NCBI GenBank assembly: GCA_032209605.1
Contig: JASFXZ010000002.1
Location: 52,392,431-52,456,430 of the forward strand
DNA length: 64,000 nucleotides
Source: Mactromeris polynyma
Taxonomy: Eukaryota > Mollusca > Bivalvia > Venerida > Mactridae
Direction of reading: 5' to 3'
In this document: positions 1 through 12,300 of the stretch, piece by piece
How the letters are laid out: each line of letters opens with the position of its first letter
Numbering within the stretch: the stretch's first letter is position 1
Program-made: the position numbers and the translations under genes
Notes under the pieces: generated by a model
Databases searched by the model: none
The model's input: only the letters and a program-made list of their open reading frames with translations
What the model was told of the DNA's origin: nothing

Positions 1-232
1 AAGTGTTCTATAAAGTTCACTGTTATATTATAACAGCACAAAAATGAGTGACAATCGATAATAAAAAATAAATATACCTTTATATTTACCTGTGGCAGCT
101 CAATTTAATAATAAAATTGATTCGTGATTTTTACGATTGTGTCATTCTAACGCGAACATCAAGGGAAGTCACTCTGAAAAAATAATGGAGGTCGAGAATG
201 AATACAGCTGACGTGTACATGATAAGTTGAAG
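1..232 (+). promoter_or_regulatory. MIA3: 5' flank and probable 5' UTR of MIA3
   Basis: This is the only upstream sequence of the gene in the window. No convincing TATA box or initiator is visible, so the transcription start is unknown. At 209-217 there is TGACGTGTA, close to the TGACGTG core bound by XBP1 and by CREB3-family/CrebA factors, which are known activators of secretory-pathway genes. It lies only about 16 nt upstream of the start codon, so it may be within the transcript and not a promoter site. Two short upstream ORFs are annotated separately. Confidence 0.5.
185..230 (+). promoter_or_regulatory. two overlapping upstream ORFs before the MIA3 start
   Basis: uORF1 runs 185-211 (8 codons plus TGA). 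uORF2 runs 198-230 (10 codons plus TGA) in a different frame, with an internal in-frame ATG at 219. uORF2 stops two bases before the main ATG at 233, a spacing that could allow or block reinitiation. If the transcript starts upstream of 185, both would be translated before the main frame. This is read directly from sequence; an effect on translation is inferred. Confidence 0.45.
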
Positions 233-359
233 ATGACAAGCGTAACTATGAGCCGACAAACTTCTGCATTCGCCGTTTTGCTTTTGCTTTATTTGTCTTC
301 TGTTGCGAATGCCGAAAAATTATCTGATTACCGGCTGTGCGCCGACAGAACATGTGAAA
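233..359 (+). CDS. MIA3: MIA3 exon 1: signal peptide and start of SH3-like domain
   Basis: Starts at ATG 233; a second in-frame ATG at 248 would also leave a usable signal peptide. Residues 12-27 are a hydrophobic core ending SSVANA, a good signal-peptidase site before E28. The mature chain opens with DYRLCADRTCE, matching the HKLCADDEC opening of the vertebrate TANGO1 SH3-like domain. The exon ends in phase 1 at GAAA|GTAAGC. The frame remains open beyond the donor, to 505, but that extension is not coding-like. Confidence 0.88.
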
Positions 360-3300
360 GTAAGCGAACGATCGATATGTTTGTATTTTTGCACCCGGCA
401 TCTTCATTTTTTCATACTACACTTCTATGTTTCTGTACATGGTTGTTGTTTTGGTCTCATGCACTTAGTTCTTCTCCATATTGTATTTGTTTTGGCATAT
501 TCTGATTCAATGTAAGATTGTCTGCCGGTATCGGACTACTATGCTCTTCATTCTTTCAGTAGTGTAGTCACTACAGTCTACTGTAGTGGTGTGGGCGTTA
601 GACGGCCGCTGGTTAGCTCAGAAAGTAGAGCACCATACTAGTGTTTAGGGGGTCATGGGTTCGAGGCCCATATCAGGCCCACTTTTTCCCCTTGATTTAC
701 TTTAATGGTGGCAGGGGTGTTTGATGACCCACGGTGGTTGAGCCTCAAATGCCAGAAGGGGGAGGAGTGTGGGGTTAGACGGCCACAGATTAGCTCAGTC
801 GGTAGAGTGTCATACTAGTAGTAGTGTTTAGGGATTATAGTCAAAATGTACCCAAGTCAAAATGTACCCACCTTCTGGTCAAAATGTACCCAAATGAAAG
901 TCAAAATGTACCCAACATAGTAAAATGTTTATAAGAAGTGATAATTTATTTAAATGGTTGTTTTAAACTAATTTTAAGTTAACCATTTTAGTAAATATAT
1001 ATTAAATAAATAAAAACAAATATTTTTTTATCTTGCATAATACTATTTGGCTGAAGGTAAAATCTTGTTTGGACATCTAATGTCATATTTTACATCTAAC
1101 AACTACCATAATTTAATATATTCATCTGAAAACTCATTAAAAATACAAATAATGTAAAGGAAACAACATTTGAACTCCTTGATGGATGGATATATGTGGA
1201 GTTAAATGTGTGTACATCTTGACCAGAAGGTATATGTTTGGATACTTTATGTCATATTTTACAAATAATATTGTAAAATTGATTCTGAAAACTCAATCAA
1301 AATACGAACATCTAGTGGCAAATAATATTCCTTGATGGATGGATATATGTGGAACAAAATGTGTGTACATCTTGACTTAAAAATTTTGGGTACATTTTGA
1401 CTTTCATTTGGGTACATTTTGACTTAAAAATATTGGGTACATTTTGACTTGGGTACATTTTGACCTGCTCCCATAACTCCCGTGTTTAGGAGGTCGTGGG
1501 TTTGAGCCCCACATTGAACACACTTTTTACCGTTGATTTACTTTAGTAATTTGATTAGCTTAGACAGTAAGGACTAATGTATATGCTACAGCCTCAGGTA
1601 CTGTCATTAAGTGATTAACCCATAATAGACCAATTATATAGTAGAGAAAGAAAAGGCAAATAATTAAGTTGTAACAGTCTTGCTGAAAAAAACATGCACA
1701 CTGCTGTAAGAAATAATTTATCTCCCACCGAATATCTGCCTCAATCCCCCACCAAAAACATTATTTTGCCTCCTTCAAATTCATTATCCCTCTCAGATCC
1801 AAAACAAAAATAAAAACACTATTGACAAGCAGACATAATATATTCCGGAGTGATACATTTCCAAGTTTTGTTTATCAATGTGTGCAACTGTTTGACAATA
1901 TAAAAAAATGCCCTAGTTAAGTAGTTAATGCTTGAAATGCCCCTAATAAGGGATGCGACCCCCTTCACTCTAAGTAAAGTGAGGCTCCAACAAAAATAGC
2001 ATGTGACTGTATATGAAGGAAAAGATTGGTTGGGATCCAAATTTCTTTTAAAATAGTTTGACATTTGTCTGAAATATGGTAAATAAGTCAGCATTGATCG
2101 TGTTTAAATGGCAAAGTTTTCAAGGTGGAAAAGTTTGTGAATTTGTGAATGCACAAAGTTTGCAAACATTTACCACAGCGTAAATTTCCACTTCCATATA
2201 TTTTCATTTATGCACTGTGTAGCCGCTACTTGGAGTCCAATACTTTTATTCTTGATATTTTGCTGTACTTTTTAGACTATTTCCCAAAAAGTCAAATGTT
2301 TTGTGTCTGATGATACATGGTTGTTGGTTCTTGTCAAATGTTTTGAGAAATTCAATTTGCTCAAGTCACTGCAGAATTTTTAATACTGTATGTCTGAATG
2401 CCTGAGATGTCTGATAAAAAAATGGACATTTGACAGTCAACTATGACATATATTGGGGGTTTTGAGATATTTTGTGACAAGATGACCATTTGTATAAAGT
2501 CACATGTTTATTTTCCAAAAACCACTTTGCTAGTCATTACTAATGTGACAAGCAGCTGGTTGTCAAACAAATAGTCAGCCAATCTGCTATCAAGTTTGAA
2601 CTAAAGAACTTATTATTTCTGCTACTGTCACAGAGAACTGTGGTGAATTGAATATTTATTTGCTGGAGTAAAGTTTGTTAGTTCATGATTCTATTAACTT
2701 TCATGCAATCTCTATTGTACATGTATTTTATTTTTTCATCATGGAAAAAATAATCTTAACCAAAACAAATAATGTATGATATTCTATGGACAATATAGAG
2801 GTGGCAAAATTAAATATATCATTTTATTATATTTCAGCTCGTATATCCCAAGCAAGAACTTTAGCAAAACATAAGTCAAATGATCCAGCATTCCTTTCTT
2901 TTGAGAGAGGACAAATGCTGAATATATACAGTAAATCAGCAGGCAATAGACAGGACCTTTGGGGTGGTGAGGTTGGTATTTCCTACTCTAGTTTACAATT
3001 CTCTGAAGTTATTCATCTGTCTTAATATCATTTATTTGGCATATGTTGTCAGGGTTTTCCCTAGGATTTTTCAGCTAGGGCCCCTAGTAGGGGGGTCCTT
3101 GGACCCTCGTGTTTGACAATTTGGGGGTCCTTAGTAAATTTGCATGGTCCAAGATATGCAGTTTTATACTTGACAAAGGTTTATTTTAGGGGTCCCAGGG
3201 AAGCATAGTAAGTGGAAAATGGGAGGCCCTAGACAGAAAAGGGAGTCAGGGACTCAAGATTTCTGCATCAGGGAAATCCCTGTGTATGTTAGACACATTT

Positions 3301-6300
3301 GTGAACTCTTTGAAATAGTGTCACACTGTGATATTTAAAGATGGTTTTATCTATAATCAACTACTTTGCAGTAAATTCTTTCTTCAACTTTGAACAGTAC
3401 TTCCTAATTATAGCATTAAAAGAATGAAATCACTAACACCATTACTTTTTGTGTTTGATATTAATGCAAATCATTCTACTGTATAGTTGTTTTGATACAA
3501 GTGATTATATGCTGCAATTATACAGTAAAATCTCAGTATTAAATAAGACCACCCTTGGTACCCTTGACAACTGGTCTTAATATTGAGGGGGTCTTAATAT
3601 TCAATGAGACTGAGTAAAGAGAAAAACAGTGAAAATGGACTTGACAATTGTGTTCTTAATTTTGAGATGGTCGTATTATTGAGGTGGTCTTAAGGTGTGA
3701 TTTTACTGTATTTCAGTATAACGGGAAGAGAGGCTACTTTCCTAGATCATTTGTCAGAGAACATAAAGTTGAAATACCAAATCCACAACATGTTGTAGAG
3801 ACTGAGGTAAATGAATCATTATTTAGATATCCTAAAATTGTAGCTGGTTAACTTTCTTATGTAACAAAAGTGTCATGGAATATTAAATATTAAATAACTT
3901 TTCTCATATGCGATATGTTGTTGTCAGATTTAAGAAAAACTACACACACATATTTAACTGAAATCATGATGAATTATAGATGATCAGAATAAATAATATA
4001 CTTCTATTATGTTCTTTGCTTATATGAATTATTATTAACTTAACTTAGTAATTTACTGTTAGAGACTTTATCATTGATTTTGTGTGCACCCGTCCTTAAG
4101 AATAAATATTTGTAATTGATTTTTTACTTAATTTACAATATACAGAAAATTTACTGGTGTGCTCATTACATGATATCATACAAGTAGATTAGATTTTCTT
4201 ACTGTATTTACAGCACCATGTGTCAGTAGAAGAGAGAGTTTTAGGTAAACATGTACCAGTTAGAAAACAGGAAGATAAACTTGCTCAGCATACTCGGCAA
4301 GCTGCCCAACCAGAACAGAACGTGGAGATTGATAAACCAAGACAGACAGAACGTGTAGAGGCCAGTGATGATAAATCAGAAGACAAACAAACCCAAACCG
4401 AGGCTGGTGAAACAGTAAGGGCTGAACAAGATGTTACTGCTGAACAGTCTGGGCAAGATACACAGGTTGAATATCTGATAAAACATTTACTGTTTGATTT
4501 TACATACACATACAACTAAATAGAGGTGTAACGATAGGTCGACTTCACCATACATGACAATATCCATGTTTGTGTTTGGGCTTCAATATCTAATCATGCA
4601 GATGCTTGATTTTCACTATCAATTGATTACTATAAGCATCCAGCAATATGGCTACTAAATGTTGGTATTTTCAGATCCACACTTTCAGTAGATTATTTGC
4701 CCAAGTAAATACACGTTTTTACCAAGTTTGTCCAAATGTAAGCTAAATAACATTGAAAGAATTGAGTATCACCACTGTGACACATATGTTATATTTTAAC
4801 ATCAAAAGTACATTCTATCGGAGGCCTATTTTTCGGATTCCAGGAATCGGGGTTAGTAGCAAGTTTCTAGAAAGAGTGTTACTATTGCTATTTACCGATC
4901 ATTGTCTCGTTGTCCAGTAATGGCAGACAAGATGGAAATCATTGTTTGTCAAATAGGTTGAAATAAATTCTTAATAAATACTCAAAACAGTTGACTACTT
5001 GACTTATTACTACACGTAGTTCAAGTTTTGGTAAAGTATCTCTCATACGACAGTTGACTACATGACTTATTACTACACGTAGTTCAAGTTTTGGTAAAGT
5101 ACCGCTCATACGACAGTTGACTTCATGACTTATTACTACACGTAGTTCAAGTTTTGGTAAAGTACCGCTCACACGACAGTCGACTACATGACTTATTACT
5201 ACACGTAGTTCAAGATTTGGTAAAGTACCGCTCATACTTGATTACAAGAGAACTTCAGGCATCTCTGATTGCTTATTTTCTTAGGTGTTCACAAAGTATG
5301 GTATTTTCTCTTAAACCTTAAAGGCACTTGTGCTTCGAAAATACTATCATGATAGCGTCACAATAGTTTGTTGACTATCGCAGTAGAATCACAATAGTTA
5401 ATTAGACTATCATACTTATTCATTATGCTCACCTGCAAATTCTCTTAGTATTTCCTCAATTATCACACGTTTGGGAATTACTCCTATAAGTGCTTATCAG
5501 TTTTGCCTATCACTATCAAAATGGCTGATGGTTAAGAACAAGGGAGGTAAAATGTTGTCAATGTAGGAACTATCTGTTGGTTATTCACCTTGTTGTACAA
5601 TATTTTAGGAGCCAGTGGAAGAGAATAAACAAGAAACTGATGAAACAGAGATTGAAGATGAAACAGAAGTGAGTGAGGAAGAAGAGGAACAGGATTCATT
5701 AACCGATTCTGAAGCAGACAAGAAACAGACTGATGAGAAAAAACAACCTGAGGTATACAGCAGGATTGATGATTTATTCTGCCATTTGCATTGCTTAGAA
5801 TATCATTCTTCTGACAGAATGGGGATTTAAGGATTTTATCAAGTTTTTTCAAGAGAGGCTGGCATTGAATTAATGAAGTTTTTGCAGAATATTTTCATGT
5901 TTTGTGTGTTATTGCTGTATGTGTTTGATGCACTTATTAAGAATTTTTATTGTACAGAAGGAAACATTTCCCCAAGCTAAAGAAGATGATGACACTGAAA
6001 TAAAAGAAGATGAAACAGAAATAGATGAAGATGAGACTGAACTTGCAGAATCAGATGGAGAAGGTACGTTAACATTATAAAGTAGTGATGATACTGCCAA
6101 CTTTCATACATTCTTCTGTGATTTTTATGAAGAAACCAGTTTGGAGAATATTTCCAACAGGGCTCTCACTAGAACTTCAGAACAGGGAGATTGTTTTGTG
6201 ATTTTAGGGAGAAATTGCAACATTTTCACCCTGTTTAAGACATTTTATATTGGAAAACTTCTCCCTCAGTTCAAATTAAGGAGAAGTCAGATCATTTTGA

Positions 6301-9300
6301 GAGACTATTTCTCCCATTTATCTCTCTAGTGGGAGCCCTGTCCAATCTCAAATCCTGGAGCCATACCTGTAAACAGAATTGTTATCGGGAGACTTTTATC
6401 AAGACTTGTAACAAACTTGATCTGTTATGTTAGAGTTCTGATCCATTGAATGCTGTACTTGCTCTTGTACATTATATCAAAATGGTTTGCTTAGAAGTCA
6501 TTAGCTGTGGTTGCTAAAGCTACTGCGAATTTTTTAAAACTCTGTTTTTTCTTAAAATAAATGTCTTGCTTACCTAGTGTGATAATGTTACTGTATGTAA
6601 AACAAGCATACAGTTATCTCATGGTTATTTGGGTAACAGTCAAAACTGTTGTCCCGATGTGGAGGGGATGACATTTGAACAGTTCAGAATGTCATCCCCG
6701 ACACCAAGGGACAACACTTTTGACTGTTAACCAAATAACCATGAAATAAATGTTTTATTACCTGATCAAAAGTTTATCTAAACAAAAAAGGAAATCAATA
6801 TTTTTTTACCTGATAAATTTTTTATTTGAACAAAGTGTTAAAAACATTTTGTATGGAATACAGGGAAACTATATTTCAACGGACGTCAAATAAAAGCGCG
6901 GGAATGATATTGACGTTAAAATGACGTTGACGTCATTTTCTCCGATTGTAAAAATGGTGGGTGTTACCAAACAAAGACAATGTGTACGCTGTAGTATGTG
7001 TTTGTTTTCCATTTTGTGGTAACATTTCATCAGAAAATGTTAGGAACAAAACCTTTTTAATTCAACACAATATAGGCCTACCGAACGTTAATGATATGCC
7101 GTCTAAAAATAAAATTTGGAAATTCCAATGACTTCATAGCGCCAGAGGGAAACAGTTCATACTGTTGACCGGGGAATAGTTCAATACAAGACAAATTGAT
7201 AGCATTCATGTAAAACAGCAAAAAATAACAGATTTGTATTTATATAAGGAATCAGGTAATAATATCGTCTGTTAACACTTCTTCAAATTACTGGAGCCTG
7301 TCAATATTGCCTGGTCTTAGTCTTTTTTAGTGGCCGGAAGTTTGATAATTCTGAGGAAGATGTTAATGTTGAGTGAGTGATATGATGTAAATGATACAAG
7401 TTGGTCACTTACAATAAATTAAGAAGTTAAACACCGGGGTAAAAGTATAAAGGCAGAGAGGCACAGAAAAATGTCTACTTTCCAGTTTTTCTAAATATCT
7501 AAAGTTTCGTTAAACTTTTCCCTTTGAAATTGGGTACAAGTGTTCTCTAGCATATAGTAATCAAATATGTAAAACTTTACTAATTTATGTTCAGTAATTA
7601 TTGTGTTTCAGAAAAAAATGTTTTATTGTCTGCTAAAAATTCAAATTTACCTCCAACATTACTGCTAAAGCCAGCCCACATAAAGGTCACGACCTCCCTC
7701 TCAGCGAATTACAGAGCAGATTAGTTTGCATGTGTAAATAGTTTATCTGTTTATAACATACATAATGTCACTATCAGATTCCTATTTAATTTATAAAATG
7801 AAAATATACATATAATTTAAATAAATATTTTAAATATGGTTGAATATTTAGCTACAATATTATGTACCAAACACTTCTATAAGATTCAAAAATATCAGAT
7901 TGTTTCTGTATAAACACACACATGGTTCTGTTTACTAGAGATTATGTTTCAGTATTATCATCCATCTGTCAGATAAGCCCAGCCTACTCTCTATATATGC
8001 TTAATGGCTTTACTACAGCTGTATCAGCCAGGTAGAACCCGGCTTTTAAGCTGGAAATGCCACACACAGAAGTGCGCAATTACCCAAAAAGATAAAGGAG
8101 TCATGAAAAATGTCTTTCAGATGAGGAAGAGGAAAATGAGGTGAATGATGTAAATCAAGATGAAATGTTGAAAGATCAAGCTGCAGATGAGAGTATTGAA
8201 ACACTTAAGAATGATGTAGACGAAACTGAACTTAAAGAACAGGCTACAAATGATGAAACCGAAATGAAAGTAGAAGAGGAACAGGGTTCAATGTTCAGTA
8301 GTTTATGGTCAGGTAAGGCAGATGTTAATTTTTTGAAAAAAAAATCATACAGATCTTTCATTGATCAGTCAGTCATGAATTATCTTAATTTGTTTCTTGT
8401 TTGATTTAGTGATTTCAAATACAAATTTTATAACATCTTGTAAACTGTATAGTTTTAACAATTGCATGTCTTCAATAAGTATAACATAGTTTTCTCTGTC
8501 TGTGTACTGTTTTCATACATGGTGCAATCTGATGTCATAGATTTATTTGCTCATAGATGTTTCAAGATAAACTTGTAAGCATTTGGCACAATTATTTTCA
8601 AATTTTCCCAACCATTAATTTTACTCATTTGATGTAAACTGCAGTTATTCCATGGACAAAACTGTCTTTTCTTGGAGTTTGGGCATGACATATTACAAAC
8701 TTGACTAATTTGTTTATATATTGTGGATATTGTTACTTTTTACTGAATATTGGTTGTGGTTGCATTTTTTAAAATTTAATTTGTAAAGTTTATGCATGTA
8801 GATATTGACCATGTATATATAATTTATGTGTATGCTAGCAGTTACAGTCGACCATTTTATTCAATACAAGTTTAATAATTTCTTGCTAGAATTGCATTTG
8901 ATTTCATGAAAATTTATCTGATTATTCTGATGATACTATCAATATATTCCAAGACAGTTAAGATATGTATATAACTAGGCTATGCATATGAAATGCAAAT
9001 AAGTTCATCACCATTTTGAAACAAGTGTATTCGTCCAAAGTGAAGTTAACCTTAATCAACTTTATATATAAGTTAAATTTACACGAAAAATGACATTAGG
9101 TCGCTGTGGTGTAGTGGTTAGCATAACGGACCGGCAATTTGTAGACCCGGGTGTGAATCCTGGTAGCGCCGTAGACTGATTTTTCGTGTTCTTCAAAACA
9201 TGACTTTATAGATCTGTAGGATCTAGCTTTAAACTTATCAATATAAAACTGTATTGGCTAGTTTAAGGCAGATAGGACTACATTTTATCATAGTTGGTTA

Positions 9301-12300
9301 TAAGTAGGTTGAAATAAAATTCTTCATAATTAATTAGGCCCTCCAAATATAAACTGATGTAATTAACTTGTTTTGTATTCCTGGTTTACAGCAGATGGAG
9401 AAGGTAAGATAAATGAGGCTGAGGATGTAGACACTAACCTTGTATCACATGGTGAACCTGTAATACATAATCACATTACTGATCAGAATACTACTGATGA
9501 TTACAATGTAGGAGATGGGCATGGTAACGGTTCAGTGGCTGATAATTTATTAAGCTTAGTTGATGACCCTGTGCATGATAGTCATTCTGATAATGTTAGA
9601 TTTTTAGACAATCTTGAACATAATAAGGATTCAGGAGTTGATATTGATACAACTGATCAAACATATTTAGGTGAGGTTAAAGAAGATAAAGATTTAAGTA
9701 CCAATGGCCATGATCAACCTTTTGCTAGTGATAAAAATGCTGATACTATAGGAGGTAAAGAGTTGAATAATTTTGTAAGTGATCAGTTTGATTTTAATTC
9801 TAATCAAGATGGTGTTAATTCCAAGACTGATGATGTTTTTCATACTGATAGCAAAAGTCTGCCTCTTGATGAAAAACATGACAATAGTAATGAAGACATT
9901 TTAAAGGCAAATGATATTGAAGGAAGTTTACATTTAAAACAAATCTTGAAGTCATCTTATGAACGTGAACATGATGGGAATCTTAATGAAAATATTGATA
10001 AACAAAGTAAGGGACTTGAAAATTATGCTGAAGTTACAAAGTCAAATGATGAATATGAAGTGGAAAAAACTAACAATGGTGTAGATCCTCACAAAGAGAA
10101 GTCAAATAATCCCAACTATTATGAAAAGGCTGTAGATGATGAAAAGGTTGATGAAGGAAAGGTGCAAGATAAAGCTGACACTAATAAACATTTGAAGTTG
10201 ATTAAAGATATAACTGAAGAAAGAGAGGTGATGGATGATGGAAGTGTTATTGAGAGAGGTGTTATAGATAAAGAATTTGTTGTTGAGAGAGAGTTACTGG
10301 GGAATAATGAACGAGAGTTGGCAGATGCAGGTAAAAATGATGCAATAGGTGTGGAAGATGAAAATCGAGTGTTGGAGGAGCAAAATGTTGATAAAGAGTT
10401 GGTGAAGGCTGATAATATTTGGGTCTCAGATCAGAAAAATGGTGATGAAAAACAAGTGATGGGTAATGTGGAAGTCACTAATGGGGGCAATATTGACTTC
10501 AATAAAGAACCTAGTTATGGAAAACAGGAATCTGGTATTCAGTCTGAAAATTTAGACAGAGAAGGTAACTTGTATAATAATGAAGTTGGTAATGACTACA
10601 ATGCTAAGAAAAACGTAAAAGCAGAAGAAGGATTAATGGATTTATCATTAGATCAAAGTGGCTTTGATTCATTAGAAAGTGAGTCAATAATGGGTAATGA
10701 AAACAAGCTTATGGGTAGTATCAATAAGCCAGTTGATGAGGTGCAACAAGAAGTTGAAACTGATATGGACTTTTCAAAGGAAATGGGTGCCGTTGTAGAT
10801 GATGGTTTGGAATTTATACCATATGGTGATGCCAGTAAAGTACTCAATAAGAATGAGTCAGATGTGTATAGCAATGCTTCTGAAGAACAGGTGATCACTG
10901 AACAGGAAAATGAAGATAAGGAAACAGGGTTAAATCATACTTCATCTGCTGAACTGGAAGCAAGTAGCCAAGGACAGGACACTTTACCTGATGATACTGA
11001 ACAAGAGTCTGTAGAACCTGAGAATGAGACAGAAGAGAAAATAGCTAAACAAGAGGGTGACTATGATGAAGTACTTACTGAAACTGGAGGTTTGTTTCAT
11101 TGTGTGGCCAGTAACTAGAGTGTTGTGTGCACAGTTTATATAACATTTCTACTAAAACCATTTGCTTAACCTTGCTGTGTTGTTGACTTTGAGCATATTA
11201 ATCCTCTGTCTTATACGACACTCTGAATATAGTTTAGATCTTCGAATTAGGTAGAAGTGTAGTAAGTGACTATCAGTACTCTTTAAACTTTTTCTTCATT
11301 CACGGATTATCTCTGTCGACCCTCAATAGGGGTCATTGTAGCATGGTGTGGAATTACACTAAAAGCACCATAATATCATAAATATTGTAAAAAAATTCTC
11401 TTGAAAAGTATTAGATAAGAATAGTTTCTTCCTTATTAACGGCTAGACAGTTCACACCTGTCCAAGAAATGAAACTTGGAATAATAAACATTATTTGGAA
11501 GTGATGTTGTAGATAAAACTCTGATGAAATACCTGTGTATTGATTAGTTTAGTTTGCAGATAATATGCATGGCTTTTACATATAAACAGTTGTATCAAAT
11601 CAATTTAACTGTCAAGTTTTTATTACCCATTTATTTGTTGTGGCAATGTGTATCAGTTTCTTCGTGTGCACTGATGTAATAATTTAAATACAGTAGACAT
11701 TGCTCGAGTGACCACCTGTAATAAGCGACTTTTGTATTAAACGACCACTTAAATTCCCGCCCGAGCGTTTTTACTATATATAAATAGTATCTGTTAAACG
11801 ACTTTTCTATAACGCCACCAGCGACCGCATTAAACCAGTCCCGACAGGTAAAAAAGTAAATAATCCATTAAACGACCGCATGCACTTAATCCCATTGGGC
11901 ATTTCACACCTTATTCACAACTGCATTTGCGCATTGTCCTTTAAACAATTGAATAAACAAATAGGCGTGATAAATGCGACCAGGTAATTACTCAGCGACA
12001 CAGTTATAAAACGTCATGTTAAAATCGTTGCGTGAGTCTTAAATGTAAATGGATTACACAGCATAACGATCATAATTTCTACAAGAACCAAATTCATGTA
12101 ACGTCGTTGCTAAGCGACTTACGTTGCTAAGCGACTTACGTTGCTAAGCGACATACGTTGCTTGATGTCACCGAGTTTTTACATTACTATGTCCCGAGAA
12201 GAAATATGCGAGATGTAATTTGTGTGCCGACTCGCCCGCTTTTATCTTTACTTGAAAGCTTGTTGTGCCGACAAACTTCTTTATACTCACTGAGAGAATG

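Noticed and set aside
598..682. Functional tRNA gene
   Set aside because: A and B boxes are recognisable, but stems do not pair fully and a second copy shares the non-tRNA tail; SINE.
2969..2980. Alternative exon 2 donor GG|GTGAGG
   Set aside because: It would enter exon 3 in a frame with an immediate stop and break the GYFP strand alignment.
9102..9172. Functional tRNA gene
   Set aside because: Core boxes are present but the cloverleaf is incomplete, and the unit is repeated with its flanks at 58738; better a dispersed element.
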